Origin: a virus | Length of the DNA: 57,904 bases | Reading direction: 5' to 3' (one strand) | IMG/VR virus record: IMGVR_UViG_3300028883_000011 | Span: 1 to 57,904 of that record | Program-made: the position numbers and the translations under genes | Shown: positions 33,197-40,699 of the stretch, piece by piece | How positions within the stretch are numbered: position 1 is the stretch's first letter | How the letters are laid out: each line of letters starts with the position of its first letter | Notes under the pieces: generated by a model | What the model saw: only the letters and a program-made list of their open reading frames with translations | Told to the model about the DNA's origin: nothing | Database searches by the model: none

Positions 33197-33492
33197 AAAA
33201 CGTCATCGAAATCCTTGGCGCTTTGGAGCCGCTTAATCTTGTTAATGCCCTGGCCGACATGTCCCGACCTGAGCAGTGTGATCTGCTAAAATACATTCGG
33301 CAAAACGGGCATGACATGCAGTCAAAGCGGATCAGGTACGTGATCTTGAAACTTCGCGGGATGAGTGACTATTTCATCAAACAAACCGAGCTGGATTATG
33401 AGTTTATCTTGAAGTCCGGCGAATACGGATCAGGGGCTTTTGGCCTTGTAGCTGAAAGCCTGCACGGCCCACCTGCATGGGCCAGGAGATAA
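33193..33492 (+). CDS. Hypothetical early protein
   Basis: A 99-residue helical protein coupled by ATGA overlap to the previous gene. Contains ILGALEPLNLVNALADMSRP and DMQSKRIRYVILKLRGMSDY; not recognised. Directly precedes the ERF gene, so a recombination accessory role is possible but unproven. Confidence 0.7.
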   Translation: MKNVIEILGALEPLNLVNALADMSRPEQCDLLKYIRQNGHDMQSKRIRYVILKLRGMSDYFIKQTELDYEFILKSGEYGSGAFGLVAESLHGPPAWARR

Positions 33493-33504
33493 CGGAGGAG
33501 GATA

Positions 33505-34104
33505 ATGCTTACAAAAATTCAAGCCGAACTGAAGGCCCCCAAATCGCAGTTTAATGATTTCGGGAACTACAACTACAGAAGCTGCGAAGATATCCTGGAG
33601 GCGGTCAAACCTCTGCTGGTAGATCATGGATGCACTCTGACCATTACTGATTCGATTGAATGCCATGGTGACAGGGTTTATGTCTGCGCAACTGCCCGGT
33701 TTAAAGATGCTGAGAACAACGAAACCGAAGTTAAAGCATATGCCCGGGAACAAGCTAACAAAAAGGGGATGGATGAAAGCCAGGTGACTGGCGCCACGTC
33801 CTCTTATGCCAGGAAATATGCCCTGAATGGTCTTTTCCTGATTGACGATAACAAAGACGCTGACGGTCAAGACAACAGGGGCCAGGGGCAGAAACCACAG
33901 CAAGATGGCAGTCAAAACAATCCACCTGCTGGAGTCAACAATAAACAGACCGTTGAGCGGGTTCTCAACAAGAACGAGGTTGATCAGAAGTGGAACGGCA
34001 AGATCTACGCAGGTGACACTGTCTACATCGATAAAGTGCGCATTAAACCGCCTGTAGAGCAGCTGGCCAAGCTGAAAACTCACCCGAAATACAAAGGGGA
34101 ATAA
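33505..34104 (+). CDS. erf: ERF-family single-strand annealing protein
   Basis: A 199-residue recombinase. FGNYNYRSCEDILEAVKPLL near 18-37, YVCATARFKD, and GATSSYARKYALNGLFLIDD near 93-112 are the ERF family core (P22 Erf). The middle (about 115-150) is a Gln/Asn/Gly-rich linker, and the C-terminal 50 residues form a small separate domain. It anneals homologous single strands in phage recombination and works with the nearby exonuclease, SMC-like ATPase and SSB. GGAGGA site precedes. Confidence 0.93.
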   Translation: MLTKIQAELKAPKSQFNDFGNYNYRSCEDILEAVKPLLVDHGCTLTITDSIECHGDRVYVCATARFKDAENNETEVKAYAREQANKKGMDESQVTGATSSYARKYALNGLFLIDDNKDADGQDNRGQGQKPQQDGSQNNPPAGVNNKQTVERVLNKNEVDQKWNGKIYAGDTVYIDKVRIKPPVEQLAKLKTHPKYKGE

Positions 34105-34139
34105 TCTGTCAATAGGCCGCATCAAATCGGGAGAGAAGA

Positions 34140-34544
34140 ATGGAATATACACACTACTGGCGACAGCAAAGAGATTTCACAGATGCAGAATGGGACCAGA
34201 TCAAAAAGGCTTTCGGTGCTATCCATGAAAAGTCAGGTGTTTTGCTGACTGGCCCAAGTGGCGAACCAAATGATCCTATTATTTGCGATGACGGAAGAAT
34301 CGAATTCAACGGCGTAGAGGATGAAAACAACGACCACGCACATGAAACCTTCATCGTGGAAAAGATTAAAACCAGTGGCTTTGAATTCTGCAAGACTGCC
34401 TGCAAGCCATATGACGATGTTGTGACGGGCTTGCTGCTGTATATCGACCACGCAGCACCGGGAGCAATGTCAATCTCATCAGACGGAAATATGAGCGGGG
34501 TTGATTGGGAAACTGGAAGAAATCTTTTTGAATCGGTTAAGTAA
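34140..34544 (+). CDS. Conserved phage protein of unknown function
   Basis: A 134-residue protein starting MEYTHYWRQQRDFTDAEWDQ, an N-terminus seen in a widespread phage family of unknown role, with GPSGEPNDPIICDDGRIEFN and HETFIVEKIKTSGFEFCKTA. The ribosome site is GGGAGAGAAG. A UUCG hairpin follows the stop. Confidence 0.78.
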   Translation: MEYTHYWRQQRDFTDAEWDQIKKAFGAIHEKSGVLLTGPSGEPNDPIICDDGRIEFNGVEDENNDHAHETFIVEKIKTSGFEFCKTACKPYDDVVTGLLLYIDHAAPGAMSISSDGNMSGVDWETGRNLFESVK

Positions 34545-34553
34545 GCATAACCA

Positions 34554-34567
34554 GCCCCTTCGGGGGC
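34554..34567 (+). other. Intercistronic UUCG-tetraloop hairpin
   Basis: GCCCC-TTCG-GGGGC forms a five-pair stem with the extra-stable C(UUCG)G loop. No T-run follows, so it is more likely an mRNA stabiliser or decay barrier than a terminator. Confidence 0.65.
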
Positions 34568-34601
34568 ATAACAACAACCAAACCAACACGGGGGAGAAGA
34601 G

Positions 34602-34784
34602 ATGAGAAAGATTAAACGGTGGCGTTATTACTGCGAGTATTGCGGCAAGGCGGGAGGGTCTGCTTTTCACATGCAGAACCACGAAGAAGCCTGCACGAAG
34701 AACCCAAACCGGAAATGCGGCCTTTGCACGATGGCTGATCTCATGCAGAAGACATCCGACGAGCTGATTAGCTTTATGCGGTAA
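34602..34784 (+). CDS. Small zinc-finger protein
   Basis: A 60-residue protein after GGGGGAGAAGAG. CEYCGKAGGSAFHMQNHEEAC has the spacing of a C2H2/C2HC finger and CGLC follows ten residues later. Probably a nucleic-acid or protein-binding accessory factor. Confidence 0.72.
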   Translation: MRKIKRWRYYCEYCGKAGGSAFHMQNHEEACTKNPNRKCGLCTMADLMQKTSDELISFMR

Positions 34785-34820
34785 TTTCTCCAAACAGAGC
34801 AATGGTCGAATGACTACGGG

Positions 34821-35039
34821 ATGGAGTCAGACCCGTATCAGGTCATTAAAGAAGGGTACGACGAAGAAACTGTTTTAAAAAAACTGCGGGGCTTTGTTGA
34901 TGGTTGCCCTGCCTGCATGTTGACTGCGATGCGGCTAACTGAATCGACGGGTTGTTTCAGTAAATTCGATTGGAAGAAAGAACGTGACTCATTTTACAAA
35001 GAGTCAATTCCAGAACCTGAATATTATTACGCTATGTAA
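34821..35039 (+). CDS. Small hypothetical protein
   Basis: A 72-residue acidic protein; MESDPYQVIKEGYDEETVLK start, GFVDGCPACMLTAMRL centre with a CxxC pair, and aromatic end (PEPEYYYAM). No recognised family; the ribosome site is weak (TACGGG). Confidence 0.6.
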   Translation: MESDPYQVIKEGYDEETVLKKLRGFVDGCPACMLTAMRLTESTGCFSKFDWKKERDSFYKESIPEPEYYYAM

Positions 35040-35065
35040 TCAGCAGCATAACCCAAGGAGAGAGG

Positions 35066-35260
35066 ATGACATTTGAAGATGCCGTCAAAATAGCAAGAGG
35101 GTGCCACGATTACAGCGGTGGATACCATGACCCGAAAGAATGGGAGATTTACCACCACGGAATCCAGACGGTGATCAATGCGCTCGAATCTGTAGAAAAA
35201 AAGGGCATAACCATGCAGTCGTCAGTCCTTCACTCCATCGGATCAACAGTCACGACATAA
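35066..35260 (+). CDS. Small hypothetical protein
   Basis: A 64-residue protein with a strong AGGAGAGAGG site immediately upstream. MTFEDAVKIARGCHDYSGGY resembles small phage early proteins of unknown role. The last 15 residues (SSVLHSIGSTVTT) look unstructured. Confidence 0.65.
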   Translation: MTFEDAVKIARGCHDYSGGYHDPKEWEIYHHGIQTVINALESVEKKGITMQSSVLHSIGSTVTT

Positions 35261-35274
35261 CCCAAGGAGAAACC

Positions 35275-35523
35275 ATGAACATCCAGCAATGGGAAAACAG
35301 GATCGATACAGCGCCTACCATGGCACACCTGGCAACGATCAAGGAGCAGTGGGAGGAGTGTCAGGAATACCACCCGGCAGAAGAATGGCCGGTGATCTAC
35401 GGTTCGTTGGCAGCCAGGCGGCGGGAACTGAAGATGGAGGGTCCCTGTCATGTCTGCGGCAAGCCGCGGGATTATGCCGGGACTGATGAATGCCCGCATT
35501 GCGGAGATAACTGTCCGTTTTAA
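35275..35523 (+). CDS. Small zinc-ribbon protein
   Basis: An 82-residue protein starting at ATG 35275 after CCCAAGGAGAAACC. N-terminal helices (MNIQQWENRIDTAPTMAHLA) and a C-terminal zinc ribbon GPCHVCGKPRDYAGTDECPHCG with two CxxC pairs. The role is unknown. Confidence 0.75.
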   Translation: MNIQQWENRIDTAPTMAHLATIKEQWEECQEYHPAEEWPVIYGSLAARRRELKMEGPCHVCGKPRDYAGTDECPHCGDNCPF

Positions 35524-35524
35524 T

Positions 35525-35561
35525 CCTCCCTGGGCGCCTGCTTCGGTGGGTGCCTGGGGGG
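35525..35561 (+). other. Strong GC-rich hairpin before tRNA-like gene
   Basis: CCTCCC (35525-35530) pairs with GGGGGG (35556-35561), and GGCGCC (35533-35538) with GGTGCC (35549-35554), loop TGCTTCGGTG. Twelve pairs in total; no T-run. It may end the mRNA or guide processing of the following RNA. Confidence 0.65.
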
Positions 35562-35567
35562 AAATGT

Positions 35568-35695
35568 GGAGCGGTGGCGGAATTGGTAGACGCTAGGGCA
35601 AGACTTCCCGAGGGTGGTGCGAACTCACACAGGGGTGAGGTTACGCAAGGTCACTCAATCCATCCGTCCAGGTTCGAATCCTGGCCGCTCCACCA
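35568..35695 (+). tRNA. Leu-type tRNA-like gene with oversized variable arm, anticodon unclear
   Basis: Acceptor GGAGCGG (35568-35574) pairs fully with CCGCTCC (35685-35691), then A and encoded CCA to 35695. The D arm GCG-GAATTGGTAGA-CGC is that of tRNA-Leu. The T arm is CCAGG-TTCGAAT-CCTGG (35668-35684). Between D and T arms are 73 bases, against about 31-33 in ordinary Leu tRNA: a degenerate anticodon-like arm TAGGG-CAAGACTT-CCCGA with an eight-base loop and no U33, then about 55 bases that form a long hairpin (CTCAC/GTGAG with TGCG/CGCA and GGGTG/CACTC). It may be an altered tRNA, an intron-bearing gene or a tRNA mimic; decoding ability is doubtful. Confidence 0.7.
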
Positions 35696-35699
35696 ACCA

Positions 35700-35839
35700 T
35701 AGGCGTCAAGTCCGTTTCATAGGCACGGGTAATGGCAGGAGAAAGGCCTATAACTCCGGGCAGTCAACTTTCGACCGGGTATGGTGGGTGTATGCCACTA
35801 CACCAATTGAAGCCAACCTATTTACTGACCATGCGCCTA
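35700..35839 (+). ncRNA. Possible structured RNA next to the tRNA-like gene
   Basis: A 140-base non-coding stretch closed by TAGGCGT (35700-35706) with GCGCCTA (35833-35839) and containing hairpins GGTGTA-N6-TACACC (35787-35804) and ATAGGC/GCCTAT. It shares TAGGCGT, then TCCG, GGGTAATGG, a 17-base gap and ACTCCGG in the same order with the RNA at 51725, including the identical 17-base gap. I see no gene of credible quality in 35524-35867 apart from these RNA elements. Confidence 0.45.
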
Positions 35840-35867
35840 CATAAACAAAAAAGAGGAGATGAGTCAC

Positions 35868-36476
35868 ATGAAAATTTTTGCATTTGATACAGAAACGACG
35901 GGAGTCGAGAAGGGTAAGCACGAAATTACTGAGTTGGCATACTCCATCCAGATAAACGGGGTAGAAAAGAAGTCCGATGTTCTGTACTTCCGGCCGACAA
36001 ACTTCGATATTATTTCGGATTCAGCCCTGGAGGTGACTGGAAAAACGATTGATGAATTGAAGGGCTATCCACTGAGGAAGGAGTCGTTTGATATCCTGAT
36101 GACTGTGATTGAGCAGTTCATCGACAAGTTTGACAAACGGGATAAATTCTATTTCCTGGGATACAATGTCCAGTTCGACATTGATTTCCTTCGCTACATG
36201 TTTCAGTGGATGAAAACTGATTTTCCCGCTGAATATGGCAAAACCTATTTCGGCTCCTACTTCTTCCACAAAAACAACGAGCCCCGTATTGACCCGTTTC
36301 CTGTGCTCCAGCTGTATGCCATCAAGTACAATCTGAATCTTCCGAACTGGCGCCTCAAAACCGTTTGTGATCATTTTGGGATCCGGCTGGATAATGCCCA
36401 TTCCGCACTGGCTGACATCAAAGCAACGCAAGAGCTTGCAGATAAGTTTATTTCTGCAATCAAAAAAATCGATTAA
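35868..36476 (+). CDS. DnaQ-like 3'-5' exonuclease
   Basis: A 202-residue DEDDh exonuclease. FAFDTETTGVEKG gives Asp/Glu of motif I, GYNVQFDIDFLR gives the motif II Asp, and NAHSALADIKATQELA gives motif III His and Asp. ATG 35868 is preferred over 35859 because GAGGAG lies nine bases before it. It follows the RNA elements and precedes the SMC-like ATPase, so it is probably part of the recombination/repair module with ERF. Confidence 0.92.
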   Translation: MKIFAFDTETTGVEKGKHEITELAYSIQINGVEKKSDVLYFRPTNFDIISDSALEVTGKTIDELKGYPLRKESFDILMTVIEQFIDKFDKRDKFYFLGYNVQFDIDFLRYMFQWMKTDFPAEYGKTYFGSYFFHKNNEPRIDPFPVLQLYAIKYNLNLPNWRLKTVCDHFGIRLDNAHSALADIKATQELADKFISAIKKID

Positions 36477-36503
36477 CAGGTTATCAACAACCAGAGGAAA
36501 GCG

Positions 36504-37799
36504 ATGAAACTGAATAAATTATCACTTGATAATATCGGTAAGCTGGCACATTTCGAGATGTCGCCGGCCGGCCGATCCGTAACAATCAAAGGCCCCAATG
36601 GGGCTGGCAAAACCACCATCCTGAATTCCATCGTGCTGGGTCTATCTCAGGTAGAGGGGGTGAAGCTGTTTCCCAAGATGGTCAAAGAGGGTGAAGACTC
36701 CGGCACCATCAGGATGGAATTCGATAATGGCCTGACAGTGGAGCGGGTGGTCAACGGCGACAACTCCACGAAAAAGCTCGTCGTCAAAAACGCTGATGGG
36801 TCAAAGCTAAACCAGGGGCTGCTGAACAAAATGTTCTCCCTTATCAGCTTCAAGCTGGATCCGGTGATCGACTATGACTCCCTCCGTCAGTCCGCCGGCC
36901 TGGACTTCACCAAAATCGAAACCCGGAAAAAGAAATACTATGACGATCGGACCAAATCCAACCGGGACTTGAAGTCAAAAGAAGCCATCCTGGAAGGCCT
37001 TGAAGAGCCCCAGGCAGACTGGCCCACTGAAAAACTGTCCATGGATGCCCTCCTGAAAGAGCGAAAAGAATATGATGCGATGCGGGATCGCAACCGGGCA
37101 GAGGCAGACAGGTGCTCGAAGGCGAATGAGAAGGTGAAGAGTGAATACAACGACCTCCTTGAATCCCTGGACGAAACGGATGCCCTGATCAGCAGTAAAG
37201 AAGCTGAGATTGAAAGACTGAAAAAAGAGTGTGATGAACTCACAAAAGAAAAAGCCATGACACTCGATAAGCTGGCGTCTATTCAGGACGAAGTCAAAAA
37301 CCCCGTTCAGCCAGAGTTTGAAAAATGGACCGGCACCCAGGACATTGACGCCGAGATCTCCCAGTTGTCCGACAAAAACGAGCTCTATCAGAAACGAGTG
37401 GAACATCAGAACGCCAAGGCAGCTGTTGAAGAGGCAGAGGACTACTGGAAAACCCTAGATGAGCAATACAAAGGAGTTTTGAAAGAAGAAGCCGCCATGA
37501 TCGCAGCAGCCGACTTCAAGATTCCTGGCCTCTCCCTGGATCCGGAAACCAAAACCGTGCTGTTCAACGACCTCCCCTTCGCATCTTGTTCAAAATCCGA
37601 AGGCCTTTTGATTGGTCTCCAGTGGCTGGCCGCCCAGAATCCGAAAATGAAATTCGCTCTCACCGTGCAGGTTGAAGACTACCTGGATGATGACCATTTT
37701 GCAGAGTTTCATGCCGCATCAGAGCAGCTGGGGATCCAGATCATCAACGAGCAGGTCAGAAGTATCGACCCCAACGCTATTGTCATTACGGGGGTCTGA
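36504..37799 (+). CDS. SMC/Rad50-like ATPase
   Basis: A 431-residue ATPase. Walker A is GPNGAGKTT at 30-38; residues about 145-345 are a long coiled coil; the C-terminal part has a signature-like CSKSEGLLIGLQW and, near KFALTVQVEDYLDDDHF, the place of Walker B, which is not canonical. This short form resembles RecF/SbcC-type phage recombination ATPases that pair with a nuclease. The exonuclease at 35868 and ERF protein at 33505 are likely partners. Start ATG with AGAGGAAAGC. Confidence 0.85.
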   Translation: MKLNKLSLDNIGKLAHFEMSPAGRSVTIKGPNGAGKTTILNSIVLGLSQVEGVKLFPKMVKEGEDSGTIRMEFDNGLTVERVVNGDNSTKKLVVKNADGSKLNQGLLNKMFSLISFKLDPVIDYDSLRQSAGLDFTKIETRKKKYYDDRTKSNRDLKSKEAILEGLEEPQADWPTEKLSMDALLKERKEYDAMRDRNRAEADRCSKANEKVKSEYNDLLESLDETDALISSKEAEIERLKKECDELTKEKAMTLDKLASIQDEVKNPVQPEFEKWTGTQDIDAEISQLSDKNELYQKRVEHQNAKAAVEEAEDYWKTLDEQYKGVLKEEAAMIAAADFKIPGLSLDPETKTVLFNDLPFASCSKSEGLLIGLQWLAAQNPKMKFALTVQVEDYLDDDHFAEFHAASEQLGIQIINEQVRSIDPNAIVITGV

Positions 37800-37801
37800 T
37801 C

Positions 37802-38152
37802 ATGTTCAAGGTTCCCAATGAATACCGGATAAGAACGATCCCTGATCTCGCGAGCACCGAATTGGATGGGAACAACGGCGCTTTTCGATTTGAGTATCAG
37901 GGATATGAAGTGTTTTGTATCGCTTCGGATGGGGCCGGCTGGGATCATGTCTCGGTCAGTATTAACCGGAAGCGGACTCCCTCATGGGAGATCATGGCCC
38001 ACGTTAAATCCCGATTCTGGGATGATGAGGACTGTGTCATCCAATTTCATCCACCGAAGTCACAACACGTTAATTATCATCCATACTGCCTACATTTGTG
38101 GCGCAATCAGAACCAGGAGGTTGAACTGCCAGACAGACGGATGATTGCATAG
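37802..38152 (+). CDS. Conserved phage protein (DUF7694-like)
   Basis: A 116-residue protein. DGAGWDHVSVSINRKRTPSW, FWDDEDCVIQFHPPKSQHVN and YHPYCLHLWRNQ form a highly conserved block seen in many phage early regions. Function unknown. Starts two bases after the ATPase. Confidence 0.82.
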   Translation: MFKVPNEYRIRTIPDLASTELDGNNGAFRFEYQGYEVFCIASDGAGWDHVSVSINRKRTPSWEIMAHVKSRFWDDEDCVIQFHPPKSQHVNYHPYCLHLWRNQNQEVELPDRRMIA

Positions 38153-38162
38153 GAAAGGAGTG

Positions 38163-38417
38163 ATGAATAACTGTAAGGCACTTATAGAGCTGCGCACGGT
38201 TTACGATGTCGCAAACCAATTTTTCCCCGGAGCCAATATCTGTGTTCTCCGCGATATCTTATGGAATTATACCGGATATCCGCAGTTCTGGGTTGGAGAC
38301 CCTGAGACCTGCCTCCGCCGGCAGCTGAAAGAGGCAAAAGAAGGGCTTAAAAAAGGTCTGTTTTTTGACCTCAAGCGCGGGTGGGTGGACCCCAATAAAA
38401 AAAATGGAGATGAGTGA
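38163..38417 (+). CDS. Small hypothetical protein
   Basis: An 84-residue protein, ATG 38163 with GGAAAGGAG eight bases before; the frame opens earlier without a site. LRTVYDVANQFFPGANICVL and NYTGYPQFWVGDPETCLRR. Not recognised. Its stop overlaps the next ATG. Confidence 0.68.
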   Translation: MNNCKALIELRTVYDVANQFFPGANICVLRDILWNYTGYPQFWVGDPETCLRRQLKEAKEGLKKGLFFDLKRGWVDPNKKNGDE

Positions 38418-38692
38418 TGGTGGAAATAACCGAGCGAAACAATTTTTGCAGGGTTTTTGAAATGCCGGACCAATTCCCTAAGGACTATTGCTTTGCAGGG
38501 GGGCATCCAACAGAATTTATTTTGGTGGATTGGTTCAAACCGATTCCAGCAGATCATATTTGGAATAATACACTGCAGTCATGGGAAGTCTACGAAGAGA
38601 TGATACGGGATTTTTGGAAGAAAAAAGCGTTCTTTGATTCTTCCAAAAAGTATCTTGTGATCACTAATTTTGGAAAAGCCTTTTTGATCTAA
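38417..38692 (+). CDS. Small hypothetical protein
   Basis: A 91-residue protein coupled to the previous gene by a one-base TGATG overlap. Rich in aromatic residues (ILVDWFKPIPADHIW, FWKKKAFFDSSKKYLVI). No recognised family. Last rightward gene before a leftward exported-protein gene. Confidence 0.65.
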   Translation: MVEITERNNFCRVFEMPDQFPKDYCFAGGHPTEFILVDWFKPIPADHIWNNTLQSWEVYEEMIRDFWKKKAFFDSSKKYLVITNFGKAFLI

Positions 38693-38712
38693 AAGTAGAA
38701 ATGAAAAAGGAA

Positions 38713-38979
38713 TCAAGACTGATGAGTATATCGGCTCAAATCAACAGGATCAGCAACAGTCCATTCGGTGTCAGCAATCACACTGCCTTTTACAGCGGAA
38801 AAACTCGTCTGGTCAGTGTGATGGGCGGCGAGCCCAGGTAAGTGGCCTGGGACGACGAACACTTGAGGGCTTGGATTAATTGCTTGGCGCACTTCCTGTT
38901 GGAAATAGTAGTTCACCTGGGCAGTCGGGAGTGCAAGAAATCCGGCCAATACAAATGGTGCAATTGTTTTACAGCTCAT
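38713..38979 (-). CDS. Exported small protein on the opposite strand (moron)
   Basis: An 88-residue protein with MSCKTIAPFVLAGFLALPTA, a signal peptide cut near LPTAQV, and an AAAAGGAGACC ribosome site. The mature part (NYYFQQEVRQAINPSPQVFV, PGHLPGLAAHHTDQT) is not recognised. It is leftward inside the rightward early block, the mark of an independently expressed lysogenic-conversion gene. Confidence 0.7.
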   Translation of the reverse strand: MSCKTIAPFVLAGFLALPTAQVNYYFQQEVRQAINPSPQVFVVPGHLPGLAAHHTDQTSFSAVKGSVIADTEWTVADPVDLSRYTHQS

Positions 38980-39051
38980 GGTCTCCTTTTAGATTAAGTC
39001 GTTTCTTTTATTTTATCGGCTTTTTAAACAAATTCAAATGGAAAAAGTAAA

Positions 39052-39537
39052 ATGGGTTTTCTTAACAAAGTTTTATTGATCGGGAGGATCGGCCAGGATC
39101 CAGAGCTCAGGACAACCCCCTCTGGTCACAGGGTGGTCAATATCAGCCTGGCCACGACCGAGTATTTCAAGGACCAGGCCGGACAGAAGCAGGAGCGAAC
39201 CGAATGGCATCGTCTTCAATTTTGGAATCGCCAGGCGGAAGTTGTAGCGCAGTATTGCCGAAAAGGCAGCCAAATCTATGTGGAAGGCGCCCTGCAGACC
39301 CGGGAATGGCAGGATAAGGATGGCAACCGGCGGTTCTCAACAGATATTGTTGTGCGGAACCTGCAGCTGCTGGATCCGAAGCCGCAGAACGGACAGCAGC
39401 AGCACAGCCAACCACAGCAGGCAGGCAATGCACCCCAGTATCAGCAAAATCAGCCATATTACGGGAACCATGAGGTTCCTCCAGGAGTCGCCCAGGCCTT
39501 TCCTGATGCCACGGTTGAAGACGACATCCCCTATTGA
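39052..39537 (+). CDS. ssb: Single-stranded DNA-binding protein
   Basis: A 161-residue SSB. The OB fold (residues 1-110) has NKVLLIGRIGQDPELRTTPSG, EWHRLQFWNRQAEVVAQYC, GSQIYVEGALQTREWQDKDG; a Gln-rich linker follows; the tail ends DDIPY, a variant of the DDIPF tip that recruits replication and repair proteins. It protects single strands made by helicase and exonuclease. Divergent from the exported gene at 38979. Confidence 0.96.
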   Translation: MGFLNKVLLIGRIGQDPELRTTPSGHRVVNISLATTEYFKDQAGQKQERTEWHRLQFWNRQAEVVAQYCRKGSQIYVEGALQTREWQDKDGNRRFSTDIVVRNLQLLDPKPQNGQQQHSQPQQAGNAPQYQQNQPYYGNHEVPPGVAQAFPDATVEDDIPY

Positions 39538-39545
39538 GGTTTGGC

Positions 39546-39755
39546 ATGAACAGCGATGCAGTAATCGGGCGGATGTTCCGGAATATCTTCGGGGATCGCC
39601 TGCCTGAAATAGAGAGGGCCTGGGTGCAGCGGCGCCTTGCCGAGAGAAAATGCCGGATAATTGACGTTGAGCTCCGGCAGGTTAATTCAGAAGCACTCTC
39701 TGATCTGGTGATCAAGGAACTTGAACCAACAACAATCAACCAGGCTGTATTATGA
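39546..39755 (+). CDS. Small hypothetical protein
   Basis: A 69-residue protein, ATG 39546, starting eight bases after ssb with TGAGGTTTGGC. DAVIGRMFRNIFGDRLPEIE then RKCRIIDVELRQVNSEALS; helical, not recognised. Overlaps the DUF1376 gene start (ATGA), so it belongs to the replication operon. Confidence 0.68.
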   Translation: MNSDAVIGRMFRNIFGDRLPEIERAWVQRRLAERKCRIIDVELRQVNSEALSDLVIKELEPTTINQAVL

Positions 39756-40699
39756 AAAGTGGTCCTTCATTTCAATTCTATGCCCAGGATTTTCTGGTCG
39801 ACACATTAGGTTGGACCGATGAGGAAGTTGGATATTATACCAGGTTGCTTGCAATAGAATGGGTGAATGGTCCATTGCCCAAAAATGAACAAAATTTGAG
39901 AAAAATTTGGAAAAAAAGTCCAAAAAAATTTCAAAAATTGTGGCAAACACTGTCAACAAAATTTATTGAAAATCCGTCAAATTCTGAGGAGCTGATTAAC
40001 GTCCGATTAGAGAAAACCAGACAAGAGCAAATAGAGTTCAGGCTTAGGCAATCAGAGTCTGGAAGGAAGGGGGCAAGTAAGAGATGGGGGCAAAATCAAG
40101 GGGCTGAAGCCGATAGCAACCCTATAGGCGACCCTAATGACAACCCCAATGTCAACCCCAATGGCCAAAACATAGCTCTTCAGTCTTCTCCTTCTATAAA
40201 ACCCCCCTTACCCCCCTTTGAAAGAGAGGAGTTTTTGCAGAAGGTTTTGGACGGTGAGGTTCGGATGTACGACTACCTTCAGAGATATCCTGAGCCGGAA
40301 CTTGAGGTTGATGCTATTGAAGTTGTCTGGGCCCTAAGAAAGGCCAGAAACCCGAACTCTACCCGGGATCCCCAGCGCCACGAAATTGAAACAATTATCC
40401 AACACTGGCTCGGCCCGGAACACATCCCAAAGAATGACCTGATCAAAGCCGCCCAGGGCGGAGACAATGATTTTGATAGAAAGCTGCTCACGGTTGAATA
40501 CCTGTTGAAAAGATCCAATTTCAACCGTTTGATTGCAAAATACGAGGATAACATCGGCGCCCAGGAACAAGCCCAGGTTGAAGCCGAAGAACAACGCCAG
40601 GAGTTGGTAGAATCCATGCCCCAGAACCCGGCAAAACTAAAAGATCATCCAGGAATGATGGCAGCAAAGGAGCGTTTACGTGTTGGAAATACCGTATGA
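39752..40699 (+). CDS. DUF1376 replication protein (initiator or helicase loader)
   Basis: A 315-residue protein. Residues 5-75 (PSFQFYAQDFLVDTLGWTDE, VGYYTRLLAIEWVNGPLP) are the DUF1376 winged-helix domain found in phage and plasmid replication proteins, followed by a charged, Asn/Pro-rich linker (SNPIGDPNDNPNVNPNGQN) and a C-terminal helical domain. Asparagine/proline repeats at DNA level (40125-40165) could be a replication origin as in lambda O, which is an inference. Overlaps the DnaB gene by 20 bases. Confidence 0.85.
   Translation: MKSGPSFQFYAQDFLVDTLGWTDEEVGYYTRLLAIEWVNGPLPKNEQNLRKIWKKSPKKFQKLWQTLSTKFIENPSNSEELINVRLEKTRQEQIEFRLRQSESGRKGASKRWGQNQGAEADSNPIGDPNDNPNVNPNGQNIALQSSPSIKPPLPPFEREEFLQKVLDGEVRMYDYLQRYPEPELEVDAIEVVWALRKARNPNSTRDPQRHEIETIIQHWLGPEHIPKNDLIKAAQGGDNDFDRKLLTVEYLLKRSNFNRLIAKYEDNIGAQEQAQVEAEEQRQELVESMPQNPAKLKDHPGMMAAKERLRVGNTV

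Noticed and set aside
33430-34152. 240-residue leftward ORF across the ERF gene
   Set aside because: Hydrophobic shadow frame opposite a clear ERF gene.
35696-35840. A tRNA on the minus strand (TTCAATTGGTGTAGTGG resembles a D arm)
   Set aside because: No T arm with TTC and no pairing acceptor ends; the plus-strand structure and shared blocks with 51725 are stronger.
39167-39739. 190-residue leftward ORF across ssb
   Set aside because: Opposite to ssb, Ser/Arg-rich and without family features.
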